Positions 35,041 to 43,101 of a DNA stretch of 64,000 bases are shown here, piece by piece. The DNA is taken from positions 62,001 to 126,000 of the forward strand of contig NZ_JAHBZJ010000004.1 in the NCBI RefSeq assembly GCF_019635455.1. Direction: 5' to 3'. The translations under genes and the position numbers were made by a program. The notes under the pieces were generated by a model. That model worked only from the letters and a program-made list of their open reading frames with translations. It was not told where the DNA came from and ran no database searches. Positions within the stretch are counted from its first letter, which is position 1. Every line of letters begins with the position of its first letter. Origin of the DNA: Sphingomonas sp. (lineage in GTDB: Bacteria; Pseudomonadota; Alphaproteobacteria; Sphingomonadales; Sphingomonadaceae).

Positions 35041-35571
35041 ATGGACCGAACGCCGAGCCTGATCGAACGCGCCATCGCCCGCATGCGTATGGCGGCGGAT
35101 GCGGCGACCGGCGATGGGTTCTCGCCCGCCCGCGGCATGGCGGCGGTGCAATGGCCTGTCGCGATCGCACTCGCCGCCGTCATCGCCCTGGGTCCGCTGC
35201 TGACGCTCATCGGCGCGAGCGCGATCGAGCGCGATGCCCGGCGTGAAGCCGCGGCGGTGATCGCGCAGGCGGCGCCCCGCGTCGCGGCGGCCACGGCGTC
35301 ACGTGCCGCCCGCGCGTCGTTGCGATCGGCGACATATGAAGCTCCCGTCGCGGTCTGGCTCGATCGGGTCGCGCGCGTCCTCCCCGCCGATGCGCGCATC
35401 GCCGTGATGCGGCGCCGGGGTGCGACGATCGACCTGCAACTATCGACACCCGATCCCGACAGGTTGCGCGGCGCGTTGCGGCGCGAACCGATGCTGGCCG
35501 GGTTCCGCGAGGTCGATCAGCGTCGCGCGGGCGCGGTCCTGCTGGTCACGCTGCGACGGACGGTCGGATGA
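35041..35571 (+). CDS. GspL/PilN-like type II secretion protein (C-terminal module only)
   Basis: A 176-residue protein with one membrane helix at about 39-60 (VQWPVAIALAAVIALGPLLTLIG), a periplasmic coiled helix (IERDARREAAAVIAQAAPRVAAA) and a ferredoxin-like domain (VAVWLDRVARVLPADARIAVMRRRGATIDLQLST). This is the layout of the membrane and periplasmic part of GspL or PilN. The cytoplasmic actin-like domain of full GspL is missing. It is coupled by overlap to the GspM-like gene. Fit is by architecture, so moderate. Confidence 0.6.
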   Translation: MDRTPSLIERAIARMRMAADAATGDGFSPARGMAAVQWPVAIALAAVIALGPLLTLIGASAIERDARREAAAVIAQAAPRVAAATASRAARASLRSATYEAPVAVWLDRVARVLPADARIAVMRRRGATIDLQLSTPDPDRLRGALRREPMLAGFREVDQRRAGAVLLVTLRRTVG

Positions 35572-36035
35572 ACCGCGCGACGATCCTGGCCGGGCTGGGC
35601 GGAGGCGCGCTCGCCCTCCTGCTTCTCGCGCCCGCGACCGGCACCGCGCTGGGCCGCATGGCGGAGGCACGCGCGGCACGCGCCGCCGCGATCGCCAGCC
35701 TGTCCGCCCCCGACCGGGCCGATGCCGCCCTTCTGTCGCCGGGCCTGCGGGCGCCAGGAGGTGGGGCGGATGCCGCCGCAGACACGCTTGTCGCGCATAT
35801 TCGCACGCGTGCGGCGGCGGGCGGCGTGCTGGTCGAACAGGTGGAGCGCGGTCCGGCGGGGCCGGGACTGGTGGGATTGCGGCTGCGCCTGTCGGGGCCG
35901 GACAAGGCGGTGGTTGCGCTGGTCGATGGGCTGGAGCGCGATCGGCCGTTGCTGCGCTTTTCCGCCTGGCAGGTCGAGGCACTGGCCGGCGGTGCGCTGC
36001 GCCTTCACGGCGACGTGGTGGCGGCGTGGCGATAG
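35568..36035 (+). CDS. GspM-like type II secretion protein
   Basis: A 155-residue protein with an N-terminal membrane anchor (ATILAGLGGGALALLLLAPATG) and a periplasmic ferredoxin-like domain (LVAHIRTRAAAGGVLVEQVE, LRLSGPDKAVVALVDGLERDRPLLRFSAWQVEAL). The last stretch is close to the GspM subtype b pattern. ATG 35568 overlaps the preceding stop by 4 bases. GspM forms the inner-membrane platform with GspL, which fits the neighbour. Confidence 0.7.
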   Translation: MNRATILAGLGGGALALLLLAPATGTALGRMAEARAARAAAIASLSAPDRADAALLSPGLRAPGGGADAAADTLVAHIRTRAAAGGVLVEQVERGPAGPGLVGLRLRLSGPDKAVVALVDGLERDRPLLRFSAWQVEALAGGALRLHGDVVAAWR

Positions 36036-36045
36036 GGCGATCGCG

Positions 36046-36519
36046 ATGAGGCGGACCCGGACCCTGGTCTTCGGGCTTGCCGGCGCGTTCGCCCTGGCAA
36101 TGCCCGCTGCCCTGTTGTCGCTGTCGGGCGCGGGGGAGACGAAACCGGGTGCGGTCGCGTCGGCCCGACCGATCGTTCCGCCGCCGGTTCCCGCGATCGG
36201 CGCCGTCTATGAGCGGCCCGTCTTTGCCGCGGCGGACGCGGCGGGCGATGCCCCTGCCGACGCGCCGGCGCTTCTCGGCATTGCCGGCCGGATCGACCGG
36301 GATGCGGTGGCGATGGTGCGCGGCACCGACGGCAGGACGCGCACGCTCTCGCCGGGCGAGAGTGTCGATGGCTGGCGCCTGGAAAGCCTCGCGATCGACG
36401 CCGCCTTCTTCACCCGGGGCGGCGCGCGCGTGCGCGTCGCGATGCAGGGGGAGGATGGACAGGCGAGTGATGGGCGGGCGGGGGACGCGCGCGACAATGG
36501 CGACGCGGCGGGCGGCTGA
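36046..36519 (+). CDS. GspC/GspN-like exported protein
   Basis: A 157-residue protein with an N-terminal membrane segment (TLVFGLAGAFALAMPAALLSLSGAG) and a proline-rich linker. A small beta domain follows (YERPVFAAAD, LLGIAGRIDRDAVAMVRGTDGRTRTLSPGESVDGWRLES), which resembles the homology region of GspC or PilP. It follows the GspM-like gene by 10 bases. No secretin, ATPase or pseudopilin gene is in the window, so this is a partial set. Confidence in the exact family is modest. Confidence 0.55.
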   Translation: MRRTRTLVFGLAGAFALAMPAALLSLSGAGETKPGAVASARPIVPPPVPAIGAVYERPVFAAADAAGDAPADAPALLGIAGRIDRDAVAMVRGTDGRTRTLSPGESVDGWRLESLAIDAAFFTRGGARVRVAMQGEDGQASDGRAGDARDNGDAAGG

Positions 36520-36523
36520 CGCT

Positions 36524-37249
36524 TCATTTCCACCTCATGTAGATGGCCGTGAAGGTCAGCGTATCGATGGCGCCGTGGAGCAGGATCAGCGGCCACAGAT
36601 TGCGGCGGAACAGCAGGAACATCGCCCCGAAGGCGAGGCCGATGCCGCCAGTGACGATCGCCCCGCGCCACCCCTGATAATAGAAATGGCCATAGCCGAA
36701 GAATGCGGCAGCCAGCGCGATGGCGAGCGGCGGTCCCCACCATGTGCGCGGCAGGATCGCGCGCAACCGGGTGACCAGATAGCCGCGAAAGAACATCTCT
36801 TCACCGAACGCGGCGGCGGTCCATACGATGGCGAGCCATAGCAGATAGTCGGGCAGGCTGCCCGCCACCGCGCCCCAGCGATCTTCCACCCCCGCCGGCA
36901 CTTTTGCCAGGAACTCCAGCCCCAGCGCGGGTCCGCCGATGGTGATCGCCGCGACCATCAGGGCGAAGGCGACCAGCGCGAGTGCGGCCCGCGGCAGGAC
37001 CATCAGCCTGGCCCGCCAGTCCGGAAGCGCAACCAGTCCGAACGCCCGCCAGCCACTGCCCCGCGCACGCAGCCATAGCGTCAGGACCACAAGCGTGAGC
37101 ATCAGCGACATCGGACCGGCGAAGCGCCAGGAGACCGGGTCCAGCGCCCGGCGTGAAACCAGCGCCAGCGCGGTAAAGGCGGCGACCTCGACCACCGTCG
37201 CGGTGCGCGACATGGGGGCCGGCGCTTCCGGCAAATCGGGGGCAACCAT
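36524..37249 (-). CDS. CPBP family intramembrane metalloprotease
   Basis: A 241-residue membrane protein with six or seven hydrophobic segments. CAAX protease/bacteriocin-processing motifs are present: FGEEMFFRGYLVTRL (EExxxR), GYGHFYYQGW, and LILLHGAIDT. The glutamates and histidines would form the intramembrane metal site. Substrate unknown. Start at ATG 37249 is preferred; an open frame continues 37 codons further with low-complexity sequence. It is convergent with the GspC-like gene, 4 bases apart. Confidence 0.83.
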   Translation of the reverse strand: MVAPDLPEAPAPMSRTATVVEVAAFTALALVSRRALDPVSWRFAGPMSLMLTLVVLTLWLRARGSGWRAFGLVALPDWRARLMVLPRAALALVAFALMVAAITIGGPALGLEFLAKVPAGVEDRWGAVAGSLPDYLLWLAIVWTAAAFGEEMFFRGYLVTRLRAILPRTWWGPPLAIALAAAFFGYGHFYYQGWRGAIVTGGIGLAFGAMFLLFRRNLWPLILLHGAIDTLTFTAIYMRWK

Positions 37250-37387
37250 GCCGCCAGAGGTGGATCGCCCGCTTGAGCCCGTCAAGCGGGCGATGGTGCG
37301 GCCCGCCGCTGCCCCCTTGCCAGTCACGTTCCGCCCGACTAGAGGCCCGCGCATCCCCACAACCTTTCATGCAGGAGCCGCACGGCC

Positions 37388-37810
37388 ATGGCCGCGAACC
37401 GGACCTTTTCGATCATCAAGCCCGACGCCACCCGCCGCAACCTCACCGGTGCGGTCACCAAGATGCTGGAGGAAGCCGGCCTGCGCGTCGTCGCGAGCAA
37501 GCGCATCCAGATGACCCGCGAACAGGCCGAGGGCTTTTACGCGGTCCACAAGGAGCGTCCCTTCTTCGGCGAACTGGTCGAATTCATGATTTCCGGCCCG
37601 GTCGTCGTCCAGGTTCTGGAAGGCGAGGACGCCGTGAAGCGCAATCGCGACATCATGGGCGCGACCAATCCGGCCAACGCCGAACCCGGCACGATCCGCA
37701 AGGAACTGGCCGAATCGATCGAGGCGAACTCGGTCCACGGATCGGACAGCGACGAGAATGCGGCGATCGAGATCGCCTATTTCTTCAAGCCGGAAGAAAT
37801 CGTCGGCTGA
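37388..37810 (+). CDS. ndk: Nucleoside-diphosphate kinase
   Basis: A 140-residue enzyme balancing NTP pools by phosphate transfer through a histidine. [18 protein letters not shown] is the N-terminal signature, [11 protein letters not shown] and [16 protein letters not shown] bind nucleotide, and the catalytic histidine lies in [11 protein letters not shown] near residue 117. Length is standard. The ribosome site AGGAG is about 10 bases upstream. Confidence 0.97.
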   Translation: MAANRTFSIIKPDATRRNLTGAVTKMLEEAGLRVVASKRIQMTREQAEGFYAVHKERPFFGELVEFMISGPVVVQVLEGEDAVKRNRDIMGATNPANAEPGTIRKELAESIEANSVHGSDSDENAAIEIAYFFKPEEIVG

Positions 37811-37836
37811 TTTGCGGATCGACCGATGACCACAAG

Positions 37837-37862
37837 ACGGGCCGGGGGTGACTCCGGCCCGT
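37837..37862. terminator. Hairpin terminator between ndk and the convergent formamidase-like gene
   Basis: Arms ACGGGCCGG (37837-37845) and CCGGCCCGT (37854-37862) pair perfectly around an 8-base loop. The position, between two convergent genes and 27 bases after the ndk stop, suits a bidirectional terminator. The T tail is weak. Confidence 0.6.
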
Positions 37863-37868
37863 TGCGCA

Positions 37869-39179
37869 TCAGGGCCTCGGCACTTGGCTCGGTGGCAGCA
37901 GTGCCTTGTCGATCCGTGCCGCGACGCCGACGCTGCGCCCGGCGAGATTCGGGATCGAATAGCGCATCCCGGCGCCGAGCAGCTGTGCCGCCTCAGAAAG
38001 CGTCAGGCCGTAATCCTGCTGTAGCCAGAGGATCAGCCCGGTGCTCGCCGCCTTCAGTGCCTCGTCGAGCGACCCGGCCTGGCCCAGCACCATCAGTTCC
38101 GTGGGCGATTCAACGCGCGGCATGCCGATCGCACGACCCTTGATCAGTTCGACCCTGAACGTGACGTCCATCGGCGTTTCCAGGCCATATTGGCTGGTTT
38201 CACCGTCGCCCTGGGCGGCGTGGCCGTCGCCGAGGTAAAGGAGCGCGCCAGGCTGCTGCACCGGCAGAAGCACGCGGTTGCTGGCGATCACCTCCGGAAA
38301 ATCCATGTTCCCGCCGGCTCGCCCCGTGTCCCCCGTCGACATCGGCGGCATCCCGAAGCCGGGCGCGAGCGCCAGCCCACCCAGCATCGGTCGAAGGGGA
38401 ATCCGCAGGTTCTTCAACGCGCCCGTGGCCCCTTCGGGCGTTGCGTAGTCGCCGGCAAGATCGAGCCGCCACCTTATGGCCTTGCCCAGCGTAGCGGCCT
38501 TGGCGACCAGCGGCGCGCCGAGCGCGCGACCGACGATGGTGTCGAGGCTCTCCGCCCATTCGCGGTTCGGCCGCAGTTTCAGAATGTGTACGACGATCGT
38601 GTCGCCGGGCGCCGCACCGGCGATGAAGAACGGGCCGGTCTGCGGGTTGCCGAACAGGGCCTGGGTCGCGCCTCTCTCATCCATCCCCCCCGAATCGATC
38701 GTCGTGGTATGGACGGTGTCGCCTGGCCAGATCGTCAGCACCGGCTGGCGCTGCGCGGAAAAGCTGTTGGAATAATCGCGCGGCCGGAACTCATGGGTTT
38801 GCGGCCCGCCGGCGGGCCGGTCGGGAACGCGTCGTGCCGAAAAGTCGTAGCGCAGCCGCCGTTCCGGGTGATTGTTGTCGGGATAGTCGGCGGTGCCACG
38901 CAGCCCCCCGTCCGCGACCCGGCCGGTGAAGCGATAGATGGCGTCGCGCCGGTCACGGATCGTCAGATCGACCCGGCCGGCGCGAGCCGTGCCGGTGACG
39001 GAGGCACCGTCCCAGTCGCCGCTTACGGTCGCGCCGTCGAGAGTGAGGTTCAGTGTTGAATATTCCGGCGTACCCCAGCGATCGACGGTGAGAATCCACT
39101 GCCCGTCGATGCGCGACTGCGCCGCTGCGGGGAATGCGATCGCGCTGGCGATGATGGCGAGACGAGTGAAACCATACAT
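37869..39179 (-). CDS. Exported acetamidase/formamidase family protein
   Basis: A 436-residue protein with a signal peptide (YGFTRLAIIASAIAFPAAAQS). An N-terminal beta-rich domain of about 105 residues is followed by the FmdA/AmdA fold at about 115-430, with TIWPGDTVHTTTIDSGG, AAPGDTIVVHILKLRPN and LYLGDGHAAQGDGE. Homologues hydrolyse short amides; an exported member with an extra N-terminal domain may have another substrate. The start at 39179 has GGAG 7 bases ahead. A perfect TACA-N2-TGTA operator lies 15 bases upstream. Confidence 0.86.
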   Translation of the reverse strand: MYGFTRLAIIASAIAFPAAAQSRIDGQWILTVDRWGTPEYSTLNLTLDGATVSGDWDGASVTGTARAGRVDLTIRDRRDAIYRFTGRVADGGLRGTADYPDNNHPERRLRYDFSARRVPDRPAGGPQTHEFRPRDYSNSFSAQRQPVLTIWPGDTVHTTTIDSGGMDERGATQALFGNPQTGPFFIAGAAPGDTIVVHILKLRPNREWAESLDTIVGRALGAPLVAKAATLGKAIRWRLDLAGDYATPEGATGALKNLRIPLRPMLGGLALAPGFGMPPMSTGDTGRAGGNMDFPEVIASNRVLLPVQQPGALLYLGDGHAAQGDGETSQYGLETPMDVTFRVELIKGRAIGMPRVESPTELMVLGQAGSLDEALKAASTGLILWLQQDYGLTLSEAAQLLGAGMRYSIPNLAGRSVGVAARIDKALLPPSQVPRP

Positions 39180-39193
39180 GCCCAATCTCCATC

Positions 39194-39209
39194 GACTACA
39201 AATGTAGTC
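39194..39209. promoter_or_regulatory. BlaI/MecI/CopY-type operator palindrome
   Basis: Arms GACTACA and TGTAGTC pair perfectly with a 2-base centre, giving the core TACA-N2-TGTA that BlaI/MecI/CopY repressors recognise. It lies just upstream of the formamidase-like gene, where a bound repressor would block initiation. No BlaI-type gene is in the window, so the repressor would act in trans. Confidence 0.55.
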
Positions 39210-39239
39210 AATGTCGCCTCAGCGCGTGAATGTCCAGGG

Positions 39240-40607
39240 TTATCGAAGGGGCAGGGTGATCGTCGCGCTCAATCCGCCGCCGTCGCGATTGACCAGGGTG
39301 ATGTCGCCGCCCGCCTCGCGCACGATCGCGCGCGCCAGGGTCAGGCCGAGGCCGACGCCGCCGGTCCCGCGATTGCGCGACGGGTCGAGGCGGGTAAAGG
39401 GATCGAACACCGCGGCGATCTGATCGGACGGGATGCCGGGGCCACGATCCGCGACCTCGATGCGGATCCGGCCGGCGTCGGCGAGCAGCCGTACTTCCGC
39501 GCCATGGCCATATTTGACCGCGTTTTCAATGAGGTTGCGTACCGCGCGGCGCATCAGTGACGGCCGGATGCGCAGGATGAGCCGCTGGCCATCCTGATAT
39601 TCGACCGGCGCGCCCAGATCACGGAAATCATCGACCACCGCGTCGATCAGCGCGTCGAGATCGGTCTCGGTCGCGGGTTCGCTTGGCCGACCCAGCCGGG
39701 CCAGCGACAGGATATCGTCGAGCGTCGAGTTCATCTCGTCGATCGTGTCGGCCATGCGCGCGCGATCTTCCTCGTCCTCGACCGATTCGATGCGCACGCG
39801 CAGCGCCGCGAGCGGGGTGCGCAGATCGTGGCCGATCGCGCCCAGCATCTGGTCCTTTTCGTCCAGCATCGCGGTCACCCGTGCGCTCAGGCTGTTATAG
39901 GCGCCGATCACCGCGCGCACGTCGCCCGGCCCCTGTTCGACGACCGGCCGGTGCGCGCCCGCCGGATTGAAATCGCGGGCGGCGGTGGCGAGCTGGCGCA
40001 GCGGACGGGCGACCCGATGCCCGACCCACAGCACCGGCACCAGGATGATCGCGTACAGGATCAGCGTCTGCGCGATCAGACGCCAGATCAGTTCACGTTC
40101 CCCGCGCGGCCAGCCGGTGATGAGCGTGACCCAGCCCCGCCCCGGCAGCTCGACCGCGATCAACAACTCCGCGCCCAGCCGCCGGATGCGCTCCGCCCGG
40201 ATCGCGCTCATGCGCGCGAAGCGCGGATCGGTCGGCGAAATCGGCTTCAGCCGCGCGACGATCTGGCCGGCGGAAATGTTGGCTTCGGCCATCGCCTGGC
40301 GGATCGCCGCTTCCACGTCGCTGCGTGGTTCCAGCGAGAGATCGACCGGATTGGTGGGTTGCAGTCGCAGTCGTGGCGGGCGGTGGTCGCCGTCGCGGTC
40401 CTCACGCGGGGGACGGAAGCGGCCGTCCCGGACGCGCTCGGCGGCATCCACGACGCGCGTCACCGCCGGCCCGATCACCTGGGCATCGCGAAAGCCGCGC
40501 CGCTCGCGCAGCAGCAGCGCGAAATTGATCGCCTGCGCCACGAACAGCGCCAGTGCGACCAGCAGCGCGATCTGACCGGTCAGGTTGCGGGGGAGAAGCC
40601 GGGTCAC
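39240..40607 (-). CDS. Sensor histidine kinase (EnvZ/CpxA-like architecture)
   Basis: A 455-residue membrane kinase. Membrane helix 1 is at about 9-32, a periplasmic loop with many Arg/Asp residues (RPPREDRDGDHRPP) spans about 33-190, and helix 2 is near 200-222. HAMP, then HisKA with phospho-acceptor histidine (IGHDLRTPLAAL), then HATPase motifs NLIENAVKYG, DRGPGIPSD and GTGGVGLGL follow. The GTG start at 40607 overlaps the response regulator stop as GTGA. It should phosphorylate that regulator; the acidic periplasmic loop could bind cations. Confidence 0.93.
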   Translation of the reverse strand: MTRLLPRNLTGQIALLVALALFVAQAINFALLLRERRGFRDAQVIGPAVTRVVDAAERVRDGRFRPPREDRDGDHRPPRLRLQPTNPVDLSLEPRSDVEAAIRQAMAEANISAGQIVARLKPISPTDPRFARMSAIRAERIRRLGAELLIAVELPGRGWVTLITGWPRGERELIWRLIAQTLILYAIILVPVLWVGHRVARPLRQLATAARDFNPAGAHRPVVEQGPGDVRAVIGAYNSLSARVTAMLDEKDQMLGAIGHDLRTPLAALRVRIESVEDEEDRARMADTIDEMNSTLDDILSLARLGRPSEPATETDLDALIDAVVDDFRDLGAPVEYQDGQRLILRIRPSLMRRAVRNLIENAVKYGHGAEVRLLADAGRIRIEVADRGPGIPSDQIAAVFDPFTRLDPSRNRGTGGVGLGLTLARAIVREAGGDITLVNRDGGGLSATITLPLR

Positions 40608-41356
40608 AGCCGGGTGACGTCGCTCGCCAGCGTATAGCCACCGCCCCACACGGTCTTGATGAGGCTCGGGTTTTTGGGGTCGGGTTCGATCTTCTTGCGC
40701 AGGCGGCTGACCTGATTGTCGATCGCGCGGTCGAACGCCGCCGCCTCGCGTCCCTGGGTCAGGTCGAGCAGCTGGTCGCGCGTCAGCACTGCGCGCGGCC
40801 GCATCACCAGCGCGAGCAGCAGATTATACTCGCCGGTCGAGAGCGGCACGGACACGCCATCGCGATCGACCAGCGCGCGCTCGCCGGTCTTCAACACCCA
40901 GCCTGAAAAGGAATAGCTGCCGCTTTCGGGCGCATGCTGGCGCGTGCCACCGGCCTGAAGGCGGCGCAGCACCACCTTGATCCGGGCGGCCAGCTCGCGC
41001 GGGGAAAAGGGCTTCACGACATAATCATCCGCGCCCATTTCGAGGCCGACGATGCGGTCCGTCTCCTCGCTGCGGGCGGTGAGGAGGATCACCGGCGTTT
41101 CGCCATTTTCGCGAATGTGGCGGCACAGGCTCAGCCCGTCCTCGCCGGGCATCATGATGTCGAGCACGACCAGATCGATCGCATAGGCCGACAGCCGCGC
41201 GCGCGCTGCTTCGGCATCGGCGACCTGGGTCACCCGAAAGCCCTGCTTGGTCAGAAATTGGGCGAGCGGCTCGCGGATCGAGCGCTCGTCATCGACGAGC
41301 AGTAAATGCGGCGTCTCGGCAGTCATCAGGTCGGGGGTAGCAGATTCGTCGGACAT
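40604..41356 (-). CDS. OmpR/PhoB-family response regulator
   Basis: A 250-residue regulator. The receiver domain is at about 13-130, with acidic pocket LVDDE and phospho-acceptor aspartate in VVLDIMMPGEDG, and lysine in YVVKPFSPREL. The winged-helix output domain is at about 150-245 (LLLALVMRPRAVLTRDQLLDLT, FDRAIDNQVSRLRKKIE, VWGGGYTLA). ATG 41356 is chosen for its GGGGG at 8 bases; an internal ATG 10 codons later is possible. It is coupled to the kinase and follows the EF-hand gene by 77 bases. Confidence 0.94.
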   Translation of the reverse strand: MSDESATPDLMTAETPHLLLVDDERSIREPLAQFLTKQGFRVTQVADAEAARARLSAYAIDLVVLDIMMPGEDGLSLCRHIRENGETPVILLTARSEETDRIVGLEMGADDYVVKPFSPRELAARIKVVLRRLQAGGTRQHAPESGSYSFSGWVLKTGERALVDRDGVSVPLSTGEYNLLLALVMRPRAVLTRDQLLDLTQGREAAAFDRAIDNQVSRLRKKIEPDPKNPSLIKTVWGGGYTLASDVTRL

Positions 41357-41433
41357 CGGAAGACCCCCGAAAGCTGGCGTGCGAAGTGCCGGGCGGGCGT
41401 GGAGGAGGGGGAGAAGCCCGCCCGGCATCGCGC

Positions 41434-42180
41434 TCACGCGCCCGGGTTCGGGGAAGGGGCCGGGGGCGGGGGCGGCATGTCGCCGCGGCGTTCGCGCATT
41501 TTCTCGCGCATCTTGCCCATGCGTTCGCGCATTTTCTCGTGCATCGCCTTCATCTCGGCAGCGTCGATCTTGCCGTCCTTGTTGGTGTCCAGCTGCGCGA
41601 AATGGGCGGCCGACATCGCGTCGAATTCGGCCCGGGTGACGACGCCGTCCTTGTTCGTATCGGCCATCATCAGCATGCCGGGGCCGCGGCCGCCGGGACC
41701 ACCGGGTCCGCGCCGCGCCATCCGGTCGCCCGGCTTGCCATCGCGCTTGCCCATGCCGGGTCCGCGCCGCTCGCCGGCTTCGATCTTGCCATCCTTGTCG
41801 GCGTCCATCCGCTCGAACCGGGCGATGGCGGCGGCGCGATTTTCCTCGCGGCTGATCAGCCCGTCGCCATTGGTATCGACGCGGGCCATCATGCGCTCGC
41901 CCATGCCGCCACCGCCACGGGGAACGAAATCGCCCAGTTCGCCACCGCGACGCGCGGCCATCGCCTTGCGCGCGGCTTCCATCCCGGCCTTGCGCTCCTC
42001 GGCGCTCAGCTGGCCGTCCTTGTTGGTGTCGAGCCGGTCGAACCGCGCATCGGCGCGGGCGATCGCTTCGGCCTTGGTCTTGGGCGGGCCGGCGGGACCC
42101 GCCGGGTCGGCCTGCATCGCGACGGCGACGCCGCTGGCGGCGAGCAGACTGAGTGCGGTGGCAGTCAGGAAAGTTTTCAT
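41434..42180 (-). CDS. Exported EF-hand protein with five calcium-binding loops
   Basis: A 248-residue protein with signal peptide (KTFLTATALSLLAASGVAVA). Five canonical EF-hand loops lie at about residues 51-62, 102-113, 126-137, 174-185 and 198-209: DTNKDGQLSAEE, DTNGDGLISREE, DADKDGKIEAGE, DTNKDGVVTRAE and DTNKDGKIDAAE. Met/Arg-rich and Gly/Pro-rich segments separate them, and a poly-Pro tail ends it. It is probably a periplasmic Ca2+-binding protein. It is first in a minus-strand run with the two-component genes, suggesting it buffers or reports calcium or another divalent cation to the kinase. Confidence 0.9.
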   Translation of the reverse strand: MKTFLTATALSLLAASGVAVAMQADPAGPAGPPKTKAEAIARADARFDRLDTNKDGQLSAEERKAGMEAARKAMAARRGGELGDFVPRGGGGMGERMMARVDTNGDGLISREENRAAAIARFERMDADKDGKIEAGERRGPGMGKRDGKPGDRMARRGPGGPGGRGPGMLMMADTNKDGVVTRAEFDAMSAAHFAQLDTNKDGKIDAAEMKAMHEKMRERMGKMREKMRERRGDMPPPPPAPSPNPGA

Positions 42181-42237
42181 CGGTTGCTCCACTCCAGGCG
42201 GCGTCATGCCGCGATGAAATGGCTTTTGGCGCGCGCC

Positions 42238-42288
42238 TGTCGCATCGCTATGTCAGCGCACCCGAAAAGTGTCGCAAACTGTGTCAGC
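42238..42288 (-). promoter_or_regulatory. Duplicated two-part motif upstream of the EF-hand/two-component operon
   Basis: On the plus strand TGTCGCA-N6-TGTCAGC (42238-42257) and TGTCGCA-N5-TGTCAGC (42270-42288) are repeated with identical 7-base blocks, 32 bases apart. They end 58 bases upstream of the EF-hand start codon. Direct repeats of about 7 bases at this place suit an OmpR-family regulator, so the site may serve autoregulation. That is inference. The rest of the 150-base gap shows nothing recognisable. Confidence 0.5.
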
Positions 42289-42330
42289 CAGGATGGGCGA
42301 GAGGTCGGGGGCAGAGGTGGCGCCGCGCCT

Positions 42331-43101
42331 TCAACCGAAGATCGCGACCCCCTGCATCCCCTCCGCGACCGGGCGGCCATCGGCGTCCCACATCCGCATC
42401 GACTGGCTCGAATAACCGCCCTGCGCACGGTCGGTCCGCGCGTCGAGCAGCCACCAGCCGTCCCGCGTCGCCGCACGCGGCGTCAGGATGTTGACGATCC
42501 AGGTCAGCGAGGACAGCGGCGTCGCCTTTTCGAACAGCTTGAACGCGGCGGGGGGCAGCGCGTCGCCCATCACCATCAGTTCGATTTCGGGGTCGAGACC
42601 GTCGCGCTCCACCAGTCGGCCCCAGCGCAGCCATTGCGTCGGCCCGGCCCGGTCCTTGAGGTCGTAGAAGTTGAAGTTTCCGGTGAAAAAATCCGCCGGC
42701 CCGGTATAAAGCGCGGCGTCGGCTGCGGGCGGCGCATATGTGGTGGTCGGCACGGCATCATGGTCGATCGCCGAGTCCATCGCCGCCATGAACACGAAGC
42801 TGGTCCGCAGGCCCAGTCCGGCTTGCGAGGCGATGTCCGCCTGGATGAATGCGGCATTGCGTCCACGGCGCAGCTTTGTCGCGGTGACGGTGACCGGGCC
42901 GGCGAGCGGGCCGATAAAGGCGATCTGTGCCGAACGCAGCGGCGGCAGGTCCGGCTCGATCTGTTTGGCGGCGGCAAGCGCGAGCGCGGTCGACAGGCCG
43001 CCATAGGCGGTGCGCCCCTGCAACCAGTTCGACGGGATTTCGGTAGCGAACCCGTCATCGGTGCGCTGCACCCCGGCCAGCAGCTGTGGCAGCGATGTCA
43101 T
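42331..43101 (-). CDS. Acyl-CoA thioesterase, double-hotdog (TesB-like)
   Basis: A 256-residue protein in the TesB-like thioesterase family (N-terminal ATEIPSNWLQGRTAYGGLSTALALAA and C-terminal RDGWWLLDARTDRAQGGYSSQSMRMWDADGRPVAEGMQG). It hydrolyses acyl-CoA esters. The start overlaps the stop of the acyl-CoA ligase gene by 4 bases (ATGA), so thioesterase and ligase are made together, perhaps to regenerate CoA when the pathway stalls. Confidence 0.88.
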   Translation of the reverse strand: MTSLPQLLAGVQRTDDGFATEIPSNWLQGRTAYGGLSTALALAAAKQIEPDLPPLRSAQIAFIGPLAGPVTVTATKLRRGRNAAFIQADIASQAGLGLRTSFVFMAAMDSAIDHDAVPTTTYAPPAADAALYTGPADFFTGNFNFYDLKDRAGPTQWLRWGRLVERDGLDPEIELMVMGDALPPAAFKLFEKATPLSSLTWIVNILTPRAATRDGWWLLDARTDRAQGGYSSQSMRMWDADGRPVAEGMQGVAIFG

